64,000 nucleotides of DNA. Origin: Acestrorhynchus altus. Its lineage: Eukaryota; Chordata; Actinopteri; Characiformes; Acestrorhynchidae. Below the pieces are notes generated by a model that made no database searches, was not told where the DNA came from, and saw nothing but the letters and a program-made list of their open reading frames with translations. Location of the stretch: NCBI GenBank assembly GCA_034509495.1, contig CM067522.1, positions 22,096,000-22,159,999 of the forward strand, read 5' to 3'. The position numbers were made by a program, and so were the translations under genes. This document shows positions 45,200 to 54,769 of this stretch, in pieces (positions within the stretch are counted from its first letter, which is position 1; the number at the start of each line of letters is the position of its first letter).

Positions 45200-46165
45200 C
45201 ACCTTAGCTGAGCAATCATTCTGCACTTAGGAAACCTTTCTAGTGATTTGTTGTTTTTTTCCACTGGTTCTTCTGGTTTCACAGTTAGATCCCAGTAAGT
45301 GCAGAGCGTCAACAACTATGAGGCTGTCTCCTGCTGAAAGTAACAACCATGTAATCACCCAAATGGGGCCTAAATGAAAGGCATGTTAGGACCCAGAAAC
45401 AGAAAGGCATTCCTGAAATTTTCCAACCACAGCCCTCTTCTGCCTCTCCACCCCTCCCCTCCCCACCGGGATAGCTTTAACTGCCCTGTGGGCGGCCTGT
45501 GGCCTGACCTTTGACCCTACCTACCACTCAGGCACACAGCCCCTGCAGTGCCGGAGCTCCAGACTAAAGCAGCACAGCTTATCGAAATGGATAAGAAAAG
45601 CTGCTTAACTCGAATATTTCTCAAGGATGCTGAAAATTCCTGACTGCAGTCCAGCAGAGAGTGACGAGCTGCACCGGCCAGAGAGCACAAATATCACAGT
45701 CAGATGTTCTTCAGGAATGCACACCGACTCGTTTTTCCCGGAACAGAGGCTCCGAATTCAGGAGAAGTACACAATCACAGTTTGGATCGCGACACAGTGA
45801 TCCGATCATTCCAAACACATCCCAGTGCCTTTAATGAAATCACACTTTCATACGGTTCATGTTGAGATACGGAATCCGCTCCCATTTACACTAAGATCCA
45901 GTTTGTGATTAAAGAAACAACCTCCAGCCAGGAACTGTGTCTGACTGGCCTACAACATCTGAACTTCTGACTTTAACGGAGAGCAGACAGACCATAATAA
46001 CAGAGAACAGGCCTTGAACAGGATGCTCATCTCTGGTCTGATGGAGAGAACAGATGTTGGCCCATAAATCGAGAGCTCAGGACTGTTCCTGCACAGACGA
46101 GGTCTTTTTAAGAGTACTTTAAAATCAGCTACGATATGGCAGAAGAAGGAACTTCTAGGAATTTC
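45200..46165. other. gene-free stretch
   Basis: No recognised gene or element. Confidence 0.4.
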
Positions 46166-46169
46166 TGTA

Positions 46170-46840
46170 TGATAATTAATAACAATCTTATCATTGCCAT
46201 TACTACAGTTAATATTAATAATAAATACCACCTAATACTGCTATTACTACAAATTACTATTAATAATAATAATAATACCACCCTAATACTGCTATTACTA
46301 CAAATACTACTATTAATATTAATAATAATACCACCTTAATACTGCTATTACTACAAATACTACTATTAATATTAACAATACCAATCTAATACCTCAAGAT
46401 ATTACTACAAATACCACTATTAACATTACAATAATACCACCTTAATACTGCTATTACTACAGTTAATATTAATAATAAATAATTAATCTTACCGCTATTA
46501 CTACACATACTACTATTAATATTAATAATAATACCACCTTAATACTGCTATTACTACAGTTAATATTAATAATAAATACCACCTTATCATATTACTACAA
46601 TTACTACTATTAATATTAATAATAATACTACCTTAATACTGCTATTACTACTATTAATATCAATAATAAATACCACCTTAATACTGCTACTAATACAATT
46701 ACTACTATTAATATTAATAATAATACCACATTAATACTGCTACTAATACAATTACTACTATTAATATTAATAATAAATACCACCTTAATACTGCTACTAA
46801 TACAATTACTACTATTAATATTATTATTCAGATCTACTTC
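46170..46840. repeat. AT-rich trinucleotide-based minisatellite, period about 60 bp
   Basis: Units contain ACTATTAATATTAATAATAATACCACCTTAATACTGCTATTACTAC. Each carries TTAATATTAA, a 10-bp palindrome. About eleven units with variable lengths. Confidence 0.9.
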
Positions 46841-46984
46841 TCAGTTTGCCACATACACAGTCAGTACAACAGTAGCTATTATATTATATTATATCATACA
46901 TATTATATTCAATATTAGAGTCAGACTGATGTAAACCATATGGACACTGCTTCTTTACAATGTCCAGTCTTCTCATTTTATCAT

Positions 46985-46986
46985 TA

Positions 46987-47079
<93 letters not shown>

Positions 47080-47189
47080 CTGGATCTATGATGTGGGTTT
47101 TACTTTGAGGCAGTGATCAGTCTGAGGCAGATTAACTCTTCCACACAACCATCGATCATACTCCTCTTCAGACATCCCCACTGTGTTCT

Positions 47190-47244
<55 letters not shown>

Positions 47245-47258
47245 GAGAGAGACAGAGT

Positions 47259-47290
<32 letters not shown>

Positions 47291-47419
47291 CATAGAGAGA
47301 GAGAGACAGAGAGAGACAGTGTGAGAGAGAGAGAGACAGAGAGAGAGAGTGAGAGAGAGAGACAGAGTGAGAGAGAGAGAGACAGAGACAGAGACAAAGA
47401 GAGAGAGAGAGAGAGAGAC

Positions 47420-47450
<31 letters not shown>

Positions 47451-47463
47451 CAGAGAGAGAGTG

Positions 47464-47494
<31 letters not shown>

Positions 47495-47545
47495 GTGTGA
47501 GAGAGACAGAGAGAGACAGAGAGAGACAGAGAGACAGAGGATAGA
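46985..47545. repeat. two (GA)n blocks
   Basis: Almost pure GA at 46988-47076, then 47191-47535 with GACA and GTGA interruptions. The minus-strand frame of 156 codons is SLSL repeat translation. Confidence 0.95.
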
Positions 47546-47667
47546 TCGTTTGTCATAATGACCCCTTATTTATGATTCACCCTCATTTCCTGACACTAAT
47601 TACACACATCCATCCCTACAAACAGCCAGCAATGAACACCAGTACCAACCTGTCCAAGCAAGAGTTG

Positions 47668-47719
<52 letters not shown>

Positions 47720-47720
47720 A
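47668..47720. repeat. (GT)n microsatellite
   Basis: Pure GT repeat. Confidence 0.95.
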
Positions 47721-47939
47721 ATCAAACCTGCAGCTTCAGTCGTTTCTTAAAGTCAAATGAAATCACTACAATCGATCAACAGTCCACAACGAGGTGAACC
47801 TCAGAAACATCTACAGTGGAAGTATACAGTCATGTGGAAACGTCAGGACACTCCATGAACACCTCTGACACTGAAAATATGAAACACCTGGACTTTTTTG
47901 GATTAGGTCTTCATTATAACTACACTGAGAGATGGAGGT

Positions 47940-48390
47940 GATTTAACCAAACATACAACTGAAGAAATGAAATGTTCTTAAAAATGTTCTCAGAGCAGGA
48001 CTTCTGGACCAATGTGCTTTGGACAGATGAATCCAAAGCATTTGGGCAGAAGAAGCTCATAGCAGCTGTGAAACATGGTGGTGGGAGTGTGATGGTTTGA
48101 AGCTGCTCTGCTGCAGCAGGGTGTGGAGATCTCTCCATCATAGAAACCACTATGAGATCTTTATGGTATCAGAGGGGGTTTGAGGAGAACGGAAGAGCGT
48201 CTGTACAAAGACTGACGCTGAAACATCACAGAGCTGAAAGAATTCCGCATGGAGGAGTGGGAACGTCGTTCTTCCAGTCGATGTCAGAGATGGTAGACGG
48301 TTCTAGAAACATCTGACGTTATTTCAGACAAAGGAGGAGATACAGATATTAGGACAGAGGGGGTCTGAACTTTACCCTCACAGTAACATT
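47940..48390 (+). mobile_element. decayed Tc1-like DNA transposon, C-terminal part
   Basis: Plus strand: GGACAGATGAATCCAAAGCATTTGGGC corresponds to the first catalytic block (W-DES-F); then GTGAAACATGGTGGTGGGAGTGTGATGG (KHGGGSVM), and later AGAATTCCGCATGGAGGAGTGGG. Frameshifted. Same family as 730-1600 and 8090-8850 but in the plus direction. Confidence 0.75.
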
Positions 48391-48399
48391 TCTAATGAA

Positions 48400-49460
48400 G
48401 TTTCTAATGAAGTTTCTTCTTCATTACAAGAACTGTGTTGAGGAGGCCCCTGGTTTAAGTATATCCAGTTTGACTGTCCAATTATTTCTAATTGAAATAA
48501 TCCGTAATTGACTTAATTACTAATCTGGGTTGGGCGTCTTAGTGCAAAGTAGTCCTTCAAAGGTCTTTTGAACATCATACTGAAGACTCCCTCGACCAGT
48601 TAAGATGCTTTGGGGAAACTGAGCCGTGACTGACAGCAGGAGCTCTAATTTGAAAGCCACAGCATTCACCGCCCTAGAGAACAGCTGAAGGGTTCCCCTA
48701 AGGTCTGAGCAGGACATTATTTAAGATACTGCAAAAGGCTGGACACCAAGAGATAAAGACAGTCCAGTAATGATAAACCCTTTATAATGAGAGGAAGGTA
48801 GCGGTCAGGTGACATAAGCTTGCCTCTAGTTCATGTGTAGAATGCTTCACTCTATACGACGGAATCTATAACCGGACAAGAACTGTTGTTTTTAGCTTCG
48901 TACACCGTACTTAAGGGTTCGATCTTCTCCAGCTACACCAAGTGACGGGTTGGGGTATTGCACTTACAGTCATACCACACTTGAGACATGTGCTCATCCA
49001 TGATCTTCTGAATTCAGGGATGTGAACAGGGTGTTCTCTATGCCACATGGATGCACAGTAGCATTTTTATCAACTGCATTATTTTTATAGCATCCGCACT
49101 TTACAGACGGTCCCTTAGCATCTTTCGAGCCTGCTGCAGCATTTTGCCGACTGTAGTTTCGTCTCTGTTCCGCCGCGAGTTGGAAAATGTCATTTTGAAA
49201 CGAGGGCAGAAGCGATAACATCTGATGAATACAATGTGGCCCACTGGGGAGCTCGAAAACCACTGCTCTAGGTGACCCTTACTGGCCGATGTCGAGGCCA
49301 TACGGGGTCTCCGCTGAAGCCTGTGGTCTATGCGGTTGTGAGGGTTTATATCTGTGCGTTGAGGTTGTGTGTCACTCTGCAATACACCACCAAAAGAAGA
49401 GTCTCAGTGCACACCATAGGGTACACTGTAGGGTACGGACGGCACCGGGCACGGCGGGGT
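48400..49460. other. gene-free or unassigned stretch
   Basis: Downstream (minus sense) of the last visible exon of the unrecognised gene, so some of it may be its intron or an undetected exon. A minus-strand frame at 48994-49263 (FQNDIFQLAAEQRRNYSRQ) is not recognised. 48640-48710 resembles 300-360. Confidence 0.35.
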
Positions 49461-49463
49461 TAC

Positions 49464-49653
49464 CTCTATCGCCACACACAGGTCAGGGCAGCAGAGCTCC
49501 CACGGCTGGAGGGAGTTTAAGACCCTGAGGAAGACGTGAGGGCGGATGCACAGCGTCCCTTCTGCCGTGAAAAGCCTTAGCTTTTCCAGCACACACACCA
49601 GCTTCCTGTCCATGTGTGTGTGAGGGGGCAGGCCTCTGAGCAATGCTGAGAGC
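49464..49653 (-). CDS. unrecognised gene, exon G
   Basis: 190 nt, 63 codons after a completing G: LSALLRGLPPHTHMDRKLVC, VLEKLRLFTAEGTLCIRPHV, FLRVLNSLQPWELCCPDLCV, AIE. Acceptor CCTCGTTCCAG preceded by a (TG)n tract; donor GAG|GTAACC. Leu-rich and likely helical. Ends in phase 0, so at least one further exon is expected. Confidence 0.7.
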
Positions 49654-49662
49654 CTGGAACGA

Positions 49663-49705
<43 letters not shown>

Positions 49706-51588
49706 GTTAATATTTGTAAATTCATAAACATGTAAAGATAGAAAAACTCATAAACACACACACCACTGGGTGCTGTAGGGTCTGTCGGGGTCTGTGTGTG
49801 TGTTCTCGGACTGCTCTGCACTCGGAGGACAGGTTCCAGAACAGGCCGAGGAGGACACATTCGAGAGGAACCGATATCTCTGGACGGCACTGCTCCATCT
49901 TCTCCTGCAAACAGAGGGTCCACAAAAGGGTCTACACACGGGATATGGCCAAATATGACTATACACCATATCCACGTGTCTATGGACACCCCTTCTAACG
50001 AATGCATATTTTAGGGTGCACCCATTGTTGACACAGACGTGCAAATGCACTCACAGCTTGTCCGGTCCCTGTAGAGAAGTATAGCAAAGAAAACGGCCAC
50101 GACATTTTGAGCAACATGTGAGCAGATCTGCACTTTAAAATCACAGCATCAATCTGATGAAAACTTTCTGGACTTTTCTCAGGAAGGAATTTGAGAAGGT
50201 ATCAGTGAACGAGGCTCATTGCTTTCTCTGTGAAGGCTCTGATTGGATGAACTCACTTGGCGCTGCGGTCCAGAGCGTCAGTTAAACCCAGTGCTAACTC
50301 CTCGGCCTGGTCTTCAAATGCCAGCTTTATCTCGTCCAGCGCGGCTGCCTTCCTGTGGCTAAACGTGGTGGTGGAAGGGGGGCGTCTGGCAGGAGAACTT
50401 GGAGAAGAGAAGAGGAAGAATGAATTAGGCAAGACGTTCGCTCTCTTTTGTAACAGATGAGCAACAGTCTTCCTGAAACAGCAGCGAATAAGAGGGACGT
50501 TGAAGACAAACTACTTTTAGAACCTAGAAAAGTGCATTTCCTGAAGGAAACACAGGATGGTTGTGCAACTCAACTGGTTCCCACTGGTTAATGTGGTATG
50601 CCAGGGGATTGCTCTGGTGTTGCTAAGTGCTTGCTCTAGTATCACAGGTGGTTCCTATGGTGGTGTTGCTGGGTGGTTACTATGATGGTATTCCATGTGG
50701 TTGCAATGGTGTTGCTAAGTAGACTCTGGATGGGTGCTACCTTGCATCAGGGTTGCATTGTGGTTGCTGTTGTATCTCAGGTGGTTGCTAGACTTTTGCA
50801 AAGTGATTGCTAGATGGTTGCTGAGGTGTTGCCGGGATATCAGAGGTGGTTGGTATGCTGTCTGTAAGTAGCAGTGATTTGGTTGCTCGGTGGTTGCTAT
50901 GATATCCCCAGTCGTTGCTATGCTGTTTGTAAGTAGTTGGTATTTGGTTGCTAGGCGGTTGCTATGGTGTTTGCTAAGTGGACTTGGGATGAAACAACAT
51001 CATAATATATATCAGAAACGATGCACTGAGTATAAATCATTAACGGGGGAAAACAAACCCACCTCTTAGGTCTCTGAATATCCACTTTTCCACCGACTGC
51101 ACTGGTCAGTCTCGAGGAGACGCTCCTGAGAATCTTTTCACTGATGAACCAAAAACATATTCAAATATTATATTCAATTAAATAATAATAATAATAATAA
51201 TACACGCCCTGATCATTCCACACGTTTCACACTGTACACACCACCTGTACAGTATTACTGTATAACAAAAGCTGCTTATATAACTGTAGAACAACACGAG
51301 AACGTATACCCACAATGTAAAAGGACACTGTACAGTAAAACTAGGCTGCGTAACACAAAGGCACCGTGTAGGAGTCGTCAGGAAGGGTTTACCGATCAGT
51401 TTCAGAGCTGTGTTCCCCCCCTGAGCCGTACAGTTCCTCATCTACACTCCGGTGAACCTCCTCCAGAAGCTTCCGCAGGTCTGAAACATACACACATTCA
51501 GTGTCTGACGGGCCTGATCATTAAAAATAATACATTCATTAAAAATAGTATTTAAATGTCATTAAAACCTCTGTGTGTAATATTACAG

Positions 51589-51621
<33 letters not shown>

Positions 51622-54247
51622 TATTTAATTTAATTAACCCCTTTAGAAGTTAAATCCTGCATATATTTACCCCAAAGTGATTGAAAACAAAAACTAAAAA
51701 TGAGATTTATTAAGGATATATTAAATGAAAAGGCTTCAACAAGGGGTTGGACGATGAAACTGAAACACTGTCATTGTAGTGGGAGGTTTCATGGCTAAAT
51801 TGGAGCAGCCTGGTGTCCAATCTTCATTAACTGCACCAGTAAGAGCAGAGTGTGAAGGTTCAATTAGCAGGTAAGAACACAGTTCTGCTCAAAATCCTGC
51901 AATGAACACAACATTATAGGGGACATACCAGAGTTCAAAAGAGGACAAATTGTTGGTGCACGTCTTGCTGGCGCAACTGTGACCAAGACAGCAAGTCTTT
52001 GTGATGTACCAAGAGCCACAGTATCCAGGGTAACGTCAGCACCACCAAGAAGGACCAACCACATCCAACAGGATTAACTGTGGACGCGAGAGGAAGCTGT
52101 CTGAGAGGGATGTTGGGGTGTTAACCCGGATTGTATCTAAAAAATGTCCTTCACAAGACAAATTGACGCTGTATTGGCCGCAAAAGGAGGCCCTAGTCCA
52201 CCATACTAATCAATTATTGTGGTCTAAAACCAGGTGTTTCAGTTTCATTGTCCAACCCCTGTAGATACTGTATATAGAGCAGGTCACTGAGCAGGAGCCT
52301 AACAGAGGTATATAAAATGATCTTGTGCTGCCCTCTGCTGACTGAAACCTGTAATACAATTTAAAATCAAGTCTAATATAGAACTGTTTAGAATCTATTT
52401 TAGATCACAATAAATCACACAATTCATGTGCAAAATGTTCTAGAACACAGAACAAAAATCAGTGTATGGAATGCACTATAGATGTTCTAGCTATGTGAAA
52501 GATATTCTTGAAAGCATCAAGGTTCTAAAGTGAAAAAATACATTTATCAAATGCATGCTCTAGATATTCAGAAGATGTTCTAGAATGTGAATGAAAATGT
52601 TCAAGAATGCAACAAGTAGTTCTAAGACACAAACTATGTTCTAGGACAAAAAATTCTAACAATGGAATGCTTTAAAATGCATGAACGATGAACGGTGTTC
52701 TAGAACACAAAAAAGTTCTAAAGCACAAACTTTGTTCTAGAACAAAAATACATGTTCTGGGATTTCAAAAGTAGTTAATAAAAAATTAGAACACAAAATA
52801 AGCTCTGAAATGCAAGTTCTAGAACACTAAAGAACAAAACTTTACGGAATGTGTTACAGATGATCTATGTATGCAAAAGGAGTTCTAGAATGTGCAGTTA
52901 AAACACATTAAAGACGTTCTAGAACAAAACGTATGGAATGGAAAACCTATAAAAATTGATGGAATGTATTACAGATGTTGTGTGAAGTTCTAGAATGTGC
53001 GATTTGTTGTGGAACATATGATGGAACGCATTAAGAATGTTGTAGCAGGCTCTTCTGTGTCTCCACCATAAAGCGTGATGAGTATGAAGGTTGAGTTGGT
53101 TAAAGGAGTGTAACGGGACGCCGCCGGGACACAGTAACTGAGGGACGAACTGTTCGGCTTTAAGCTTCATAAAACTCTGCTGATCTCATTCGCTCCGAGT
53201 TTAATTCCTGTTAAAACGAGGACAGCGTTTTGTTCTCTGGGGGCTTTAATCACTTTCATATCGAGCTCTGCTGAAATGTGATGAATGCCCACGTTGATTT
53301 TTTTCTCATCAAAGATTTATTTTTACCTTCATTTCCTTTTAACACAAAAACAAAAGTTCTGTCCTCGACCCATTTAACCGTTCACAATCAGACGGGAGTG
53401 GAGAGGGATATCTGAGCAGGCCGGCTCTCGGATTTCACGCTGAAATCTGACGGATTAGTGGCTTCTTCAATTAACTGTCTGAACTGAAACAGGTTTAATG
53501 GGCCTTTTGAGTCTGAAGTGTCTTTCATTGGCTGTTAAGAAACTGGTAGTGAAGAGCCAGTCCGTCCTTCATCACAGCTCTGACTCAGGCCCGGCTCCGT
53601 TCTCCAGCTGGTGCTGTACAGGCCACTAGAGAGCGCTGGTGATTAACTATGGGTCAGGGTGCCTGGACAGAGCAGGGGGTCAGCCAACCTGGCTCTGAAG
53701 GGGTTCATAAAGGTTTACGGTCCGTTTCTGTACCTTTCAAAACATAATCCCATGCACTCTAGAACAAAGGTCAGTTCAGGAAGTGCTTTAAAGACGTTCT
53801 AGGCATGTAAAAGACGATCTAGAACAAAGATCATGCAAAGAGCAAGTTCATGTTCATCAGTGAGCTGAATCTCAAGAGACTGTGGGTCATGCAACAAGAC
53901 AAAGAACCAAATTTAGCTAGAAGTAGAGAAAACTGGCTGTGTGCACCGATTCATACGTCTGAAGGATATCCACCATTTTTAAAACAATTCTGTCACCTAC
54001 ATTCAGAGACAGGTGGGTCCATCTCTGACTGCGCTGTGCTCGGAGCCTCACTGTCCTCGCCGGACACAGGGACGTCACCGGTGTCTTTAAAGTCTGGAGC
54101 CAAGGATGACAGGCTGCTGCACAGGGATGATGTCACTGCCATGGACGACGCCACACTAAGGGAGGAGGACCATGTCAGAGGTCGAGCAGAACAGACACGG
54201 GACACTCTGAGTACAGGTCGCAGAGACTGGGAGACAGAAAGAGAGAG

Positions 54248-54295
<48 letters not shown>

Positions 54296-54378
54296 GGGGA
54301 GGGGGGGGTGTATTATGTGATATTATTGATTATTGAATTGCAAGGATTAGGACATTGTAAGTCTTAAGGCTTTATGGA

Positions 54379-54460
<82 letters not shown>

Positions 54461-54580
54461 TGTGTAAAGAGCAGGTCTGAGGGAATAACCTTTGGTGGGG
54501 ATATAAACTGCTCCCACTTGGACTGTATCGCTTTCTCCTTGTTCAGGGTCTTCAGAGTGTTTCTGCTCCTACCGGGGTCC
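49464..54580 (-). CDS. unrecognised multi-exon gene (seven probable exons)
   Basis: Minus-strand exons in order: 54490-54580, 53997-54226, [gap], 51393-51480, 51063-51140, 50257-50397, [gap], 49904 down to about 49822 or 49764, and 49653-49464. Each has GT and AG borders; the third to fifth join in frame without stops, as do the first two. The product is charged, with a Ser-rich segment (exon B), a helical acidic segment (LRKLLEEVHRSVDEELYG), a basic RRPPSTTTFSHRK stretch before ALDEIKLAFEDQAEELALGL, and a Leu/Cys-rich C-terminal part (DRKLVCVLEKLRLFTAEG, VFLRVLNSLQPWEL). I do not recognise the family. Phase breaks show at least one exon missing between B and C and one between E and F. The 5' and 3' ends are not identified. 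No transposon hallmark is present. It converges with xbp1. Confidence 0.6.
49664..49702. repeat. (CA)n microsatellite at a 3' splice site
   Basis: CA on plus, so a (TG)n tract on the minus strand ending about 11 nt before the exon G acceptor. Confidence 0.9.
49822..49904 (-). CDS. unrecognised gene, exon F (3' border uncertain)
   Basis: Acceptor CCCTCTGTTTGCAG. The frame with GC-rich third positions reads EKMEQCRPEISVPLECVLLG then LFWNLSSE. A GA|GTGCAG donor at 49821 would join in phase to exon G (SSE-LSALLRG). An alternative ends at 49764 (TG|GTGTGT) and reads a different frame in phase with exon E, but that frame looks less protein-like. A possible 14-nt microexon (50068-50055) with good splice sites lies upstream but does not fix the phase. 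Confidence 0.45.
50257..50397 (-). CDS. unrecognised gene, exon E
   Basis: 141 nt encoding SPARRPPSTTTFSHRKAAAL, then DEIKLAFEDQAEELALGLTD and ALDRSA. Acceptor after a CT-rich stretch (CTTCTCTTCTCCAAG), donor CCAA|GTGAGT. High third-position GC supports the frame. Confidence 0.75.
50590..50990. repeat. TTGCTA-type minisatellite in an intron
   Basis: GGTTGCTATGGTGTTGCTAAGT and variants, same orientation as the 22.4 kb tract. Lies between exons E and D of the unrecognised gene. Confidence 0.9.
51063..51140 (-). CDS. unrecognised gene, exon D
   Basis: 78 nt encoding EKILRSVSSRLTSAVGGKVD and IQRPK. Acceptor TTGGTTCATCAG, donor AAGAG|GTGGGT. In phase with exon C (CG|T) and exon E (AG|T). Confidence 0.7.
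51393..51480 (-). CDS. unrecognised gene, exon C
   Basis: 88 nt encoding LRKLLEEVHRSVDEELYGSG through SSETD and a split Arg codon. Acceptor GTGTATGTTTCAG, donor CG|GTAAAC. Requires one base from the preceding exon, which exon B (two leftover bases) cannot give, so an exon is missing between. Confidence 0.7.
51595..51620. repeat. (GT)n microsatellite
   Basis: Short pure GT repeat. Confidence 0.9.
51741..52261 (+). mobile_element. Tc1/mariner MITE with intact terminal inverted repeats
   Basis: The left end AGGGGTTGGACGATGAAACTG (from 51742) and the right end, whose complement reads AGGGGTTGGACAATGAAACTG (to 52260), match over about 27 bp with one difference. Inside, the plus frame reads FKRGQIVGARLAGATVTKTA and on to VPRATVSRV, the N-terminal HTH of a Tc1/mariner transposase. 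The catalytic part is deleted. At about 520 bp it is a deletion derivative. TA follows on the right; on the left the target duplication is not clear. Confidence 0.85.
52430..53040. repeat. TTCTAGAA-rich degenerate repeat
   Basis: The palindrome GTTCTAGAAC or TTCTAGAA occurs near 52438, 52590, 52692, 52733, 52818, 52890, 52917 and 52988, in units of very uneven length with ATGGAATG and ACACAAA words. Two weaker copies lie at 53758-53825. It sits in the large intron between exons C and B of the unrecognised gene. Confidence 0.8.
53050..53845. other. intronic, no further feature
   Basis: Unique sequence within the presumed intron of the unrecognised gene. A missing exon between B and C could lie anywhere in 51500-53990; I could not identify it. 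Confidence 0.35.
53865..53935 (+). mobile_element. short Tc1-like fragment
   Basis: AATCTCAAGAGACTGTGGGTCATGCAACAAGACAAAG encodes WVMQQDKEPN, the second-Asp block of the family at 24.4 and 38.6 kb. It lies just downstream (minus sense) of exon B. Confidence 0.6.
53997..54226 (-). CDS. unrecognised gene, exon B (Ser-rich)
   Basis: 230 nt encoding SLRPVLRVSRVCSARPLTWS, a run rich in Ser, and a segment ending SEMDPPVSEC plus two bases. The acceptor follows a long CT tract (TTTCTGTCTCCCAG); donor TGTAG|GTGACA. Starts in phase 0, compatible with exon A. Confidence 0.6.
54235..54455. repeat. (GA)n and (CA)n in an intron
   Basis: (GA)n at 54238-54294 forms the CT-rich stretch before the exon B acceptor on the minus strand. 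(CA)n at 54380-54453. Confidence 0.95.
54490..54580 (-). CDS. unrecognised gene, exon A
   Basis: Encodes DPGRSRNTLKTLNKEKAIQS then KWEQFISPPK. Acceptor TTTCTGTCTCAG, donor AAAG|GTTATT (weak). Ends in phase 0. Charged, probably helical. An upstream exon should supply the first two bases of its split codon. Confidence 0.5.
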
Positions 54581-54689
54581 CTGAGACAGAAAGAGACGGG
54601 GATTTAAGGACCTCTCTGGTGAGAATGTGTAATTGGACAGAGCTTGTGGACGACTACTTCTAAAACGTGCTCTGTGCTGCAGTCTCCTT

Positions 54690-54765
54690 TACATTTACGG
54701 CATTTAGCAGACGCCCTTTTCCAGAGCGACTTACTAAAGTGCTTTGCTGTTTACTTAGAACATCC
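54690..54765. mobile_element. common teleost dispersed repeat fragment
   Basis: ACATTTACGGCATTTAGCAGACGCCC with TTCCAGAGCGACTTAC is a sequence found very often in fish genomes, part of an old SINE or transposon end. Family not fixed from the sequence alone. Confidence 0.6.
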
Positions 54766-54769
54766 TTAG

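Noticed and set aside
47086..47556. 156-codon Ser/Leu repeat frame
   Set aside because: Translation of (GA)n read on the minus strand.
49764..49904. Longer exon F in the frame continuous with exon E
   Set aside because: Not fully excluded, but that frame is rich in Ser/Thr/His with poor third-position bias and would end inside a GT repeat; the other frame looks more like protein.
53850..54320. Plus-strand 156-codon frame over exon B
   Set aside because: Starts in a Tc1 fragment and ends in a GA repeat; the minus strand has the splice sites and the phase-compatible neighbour exon.
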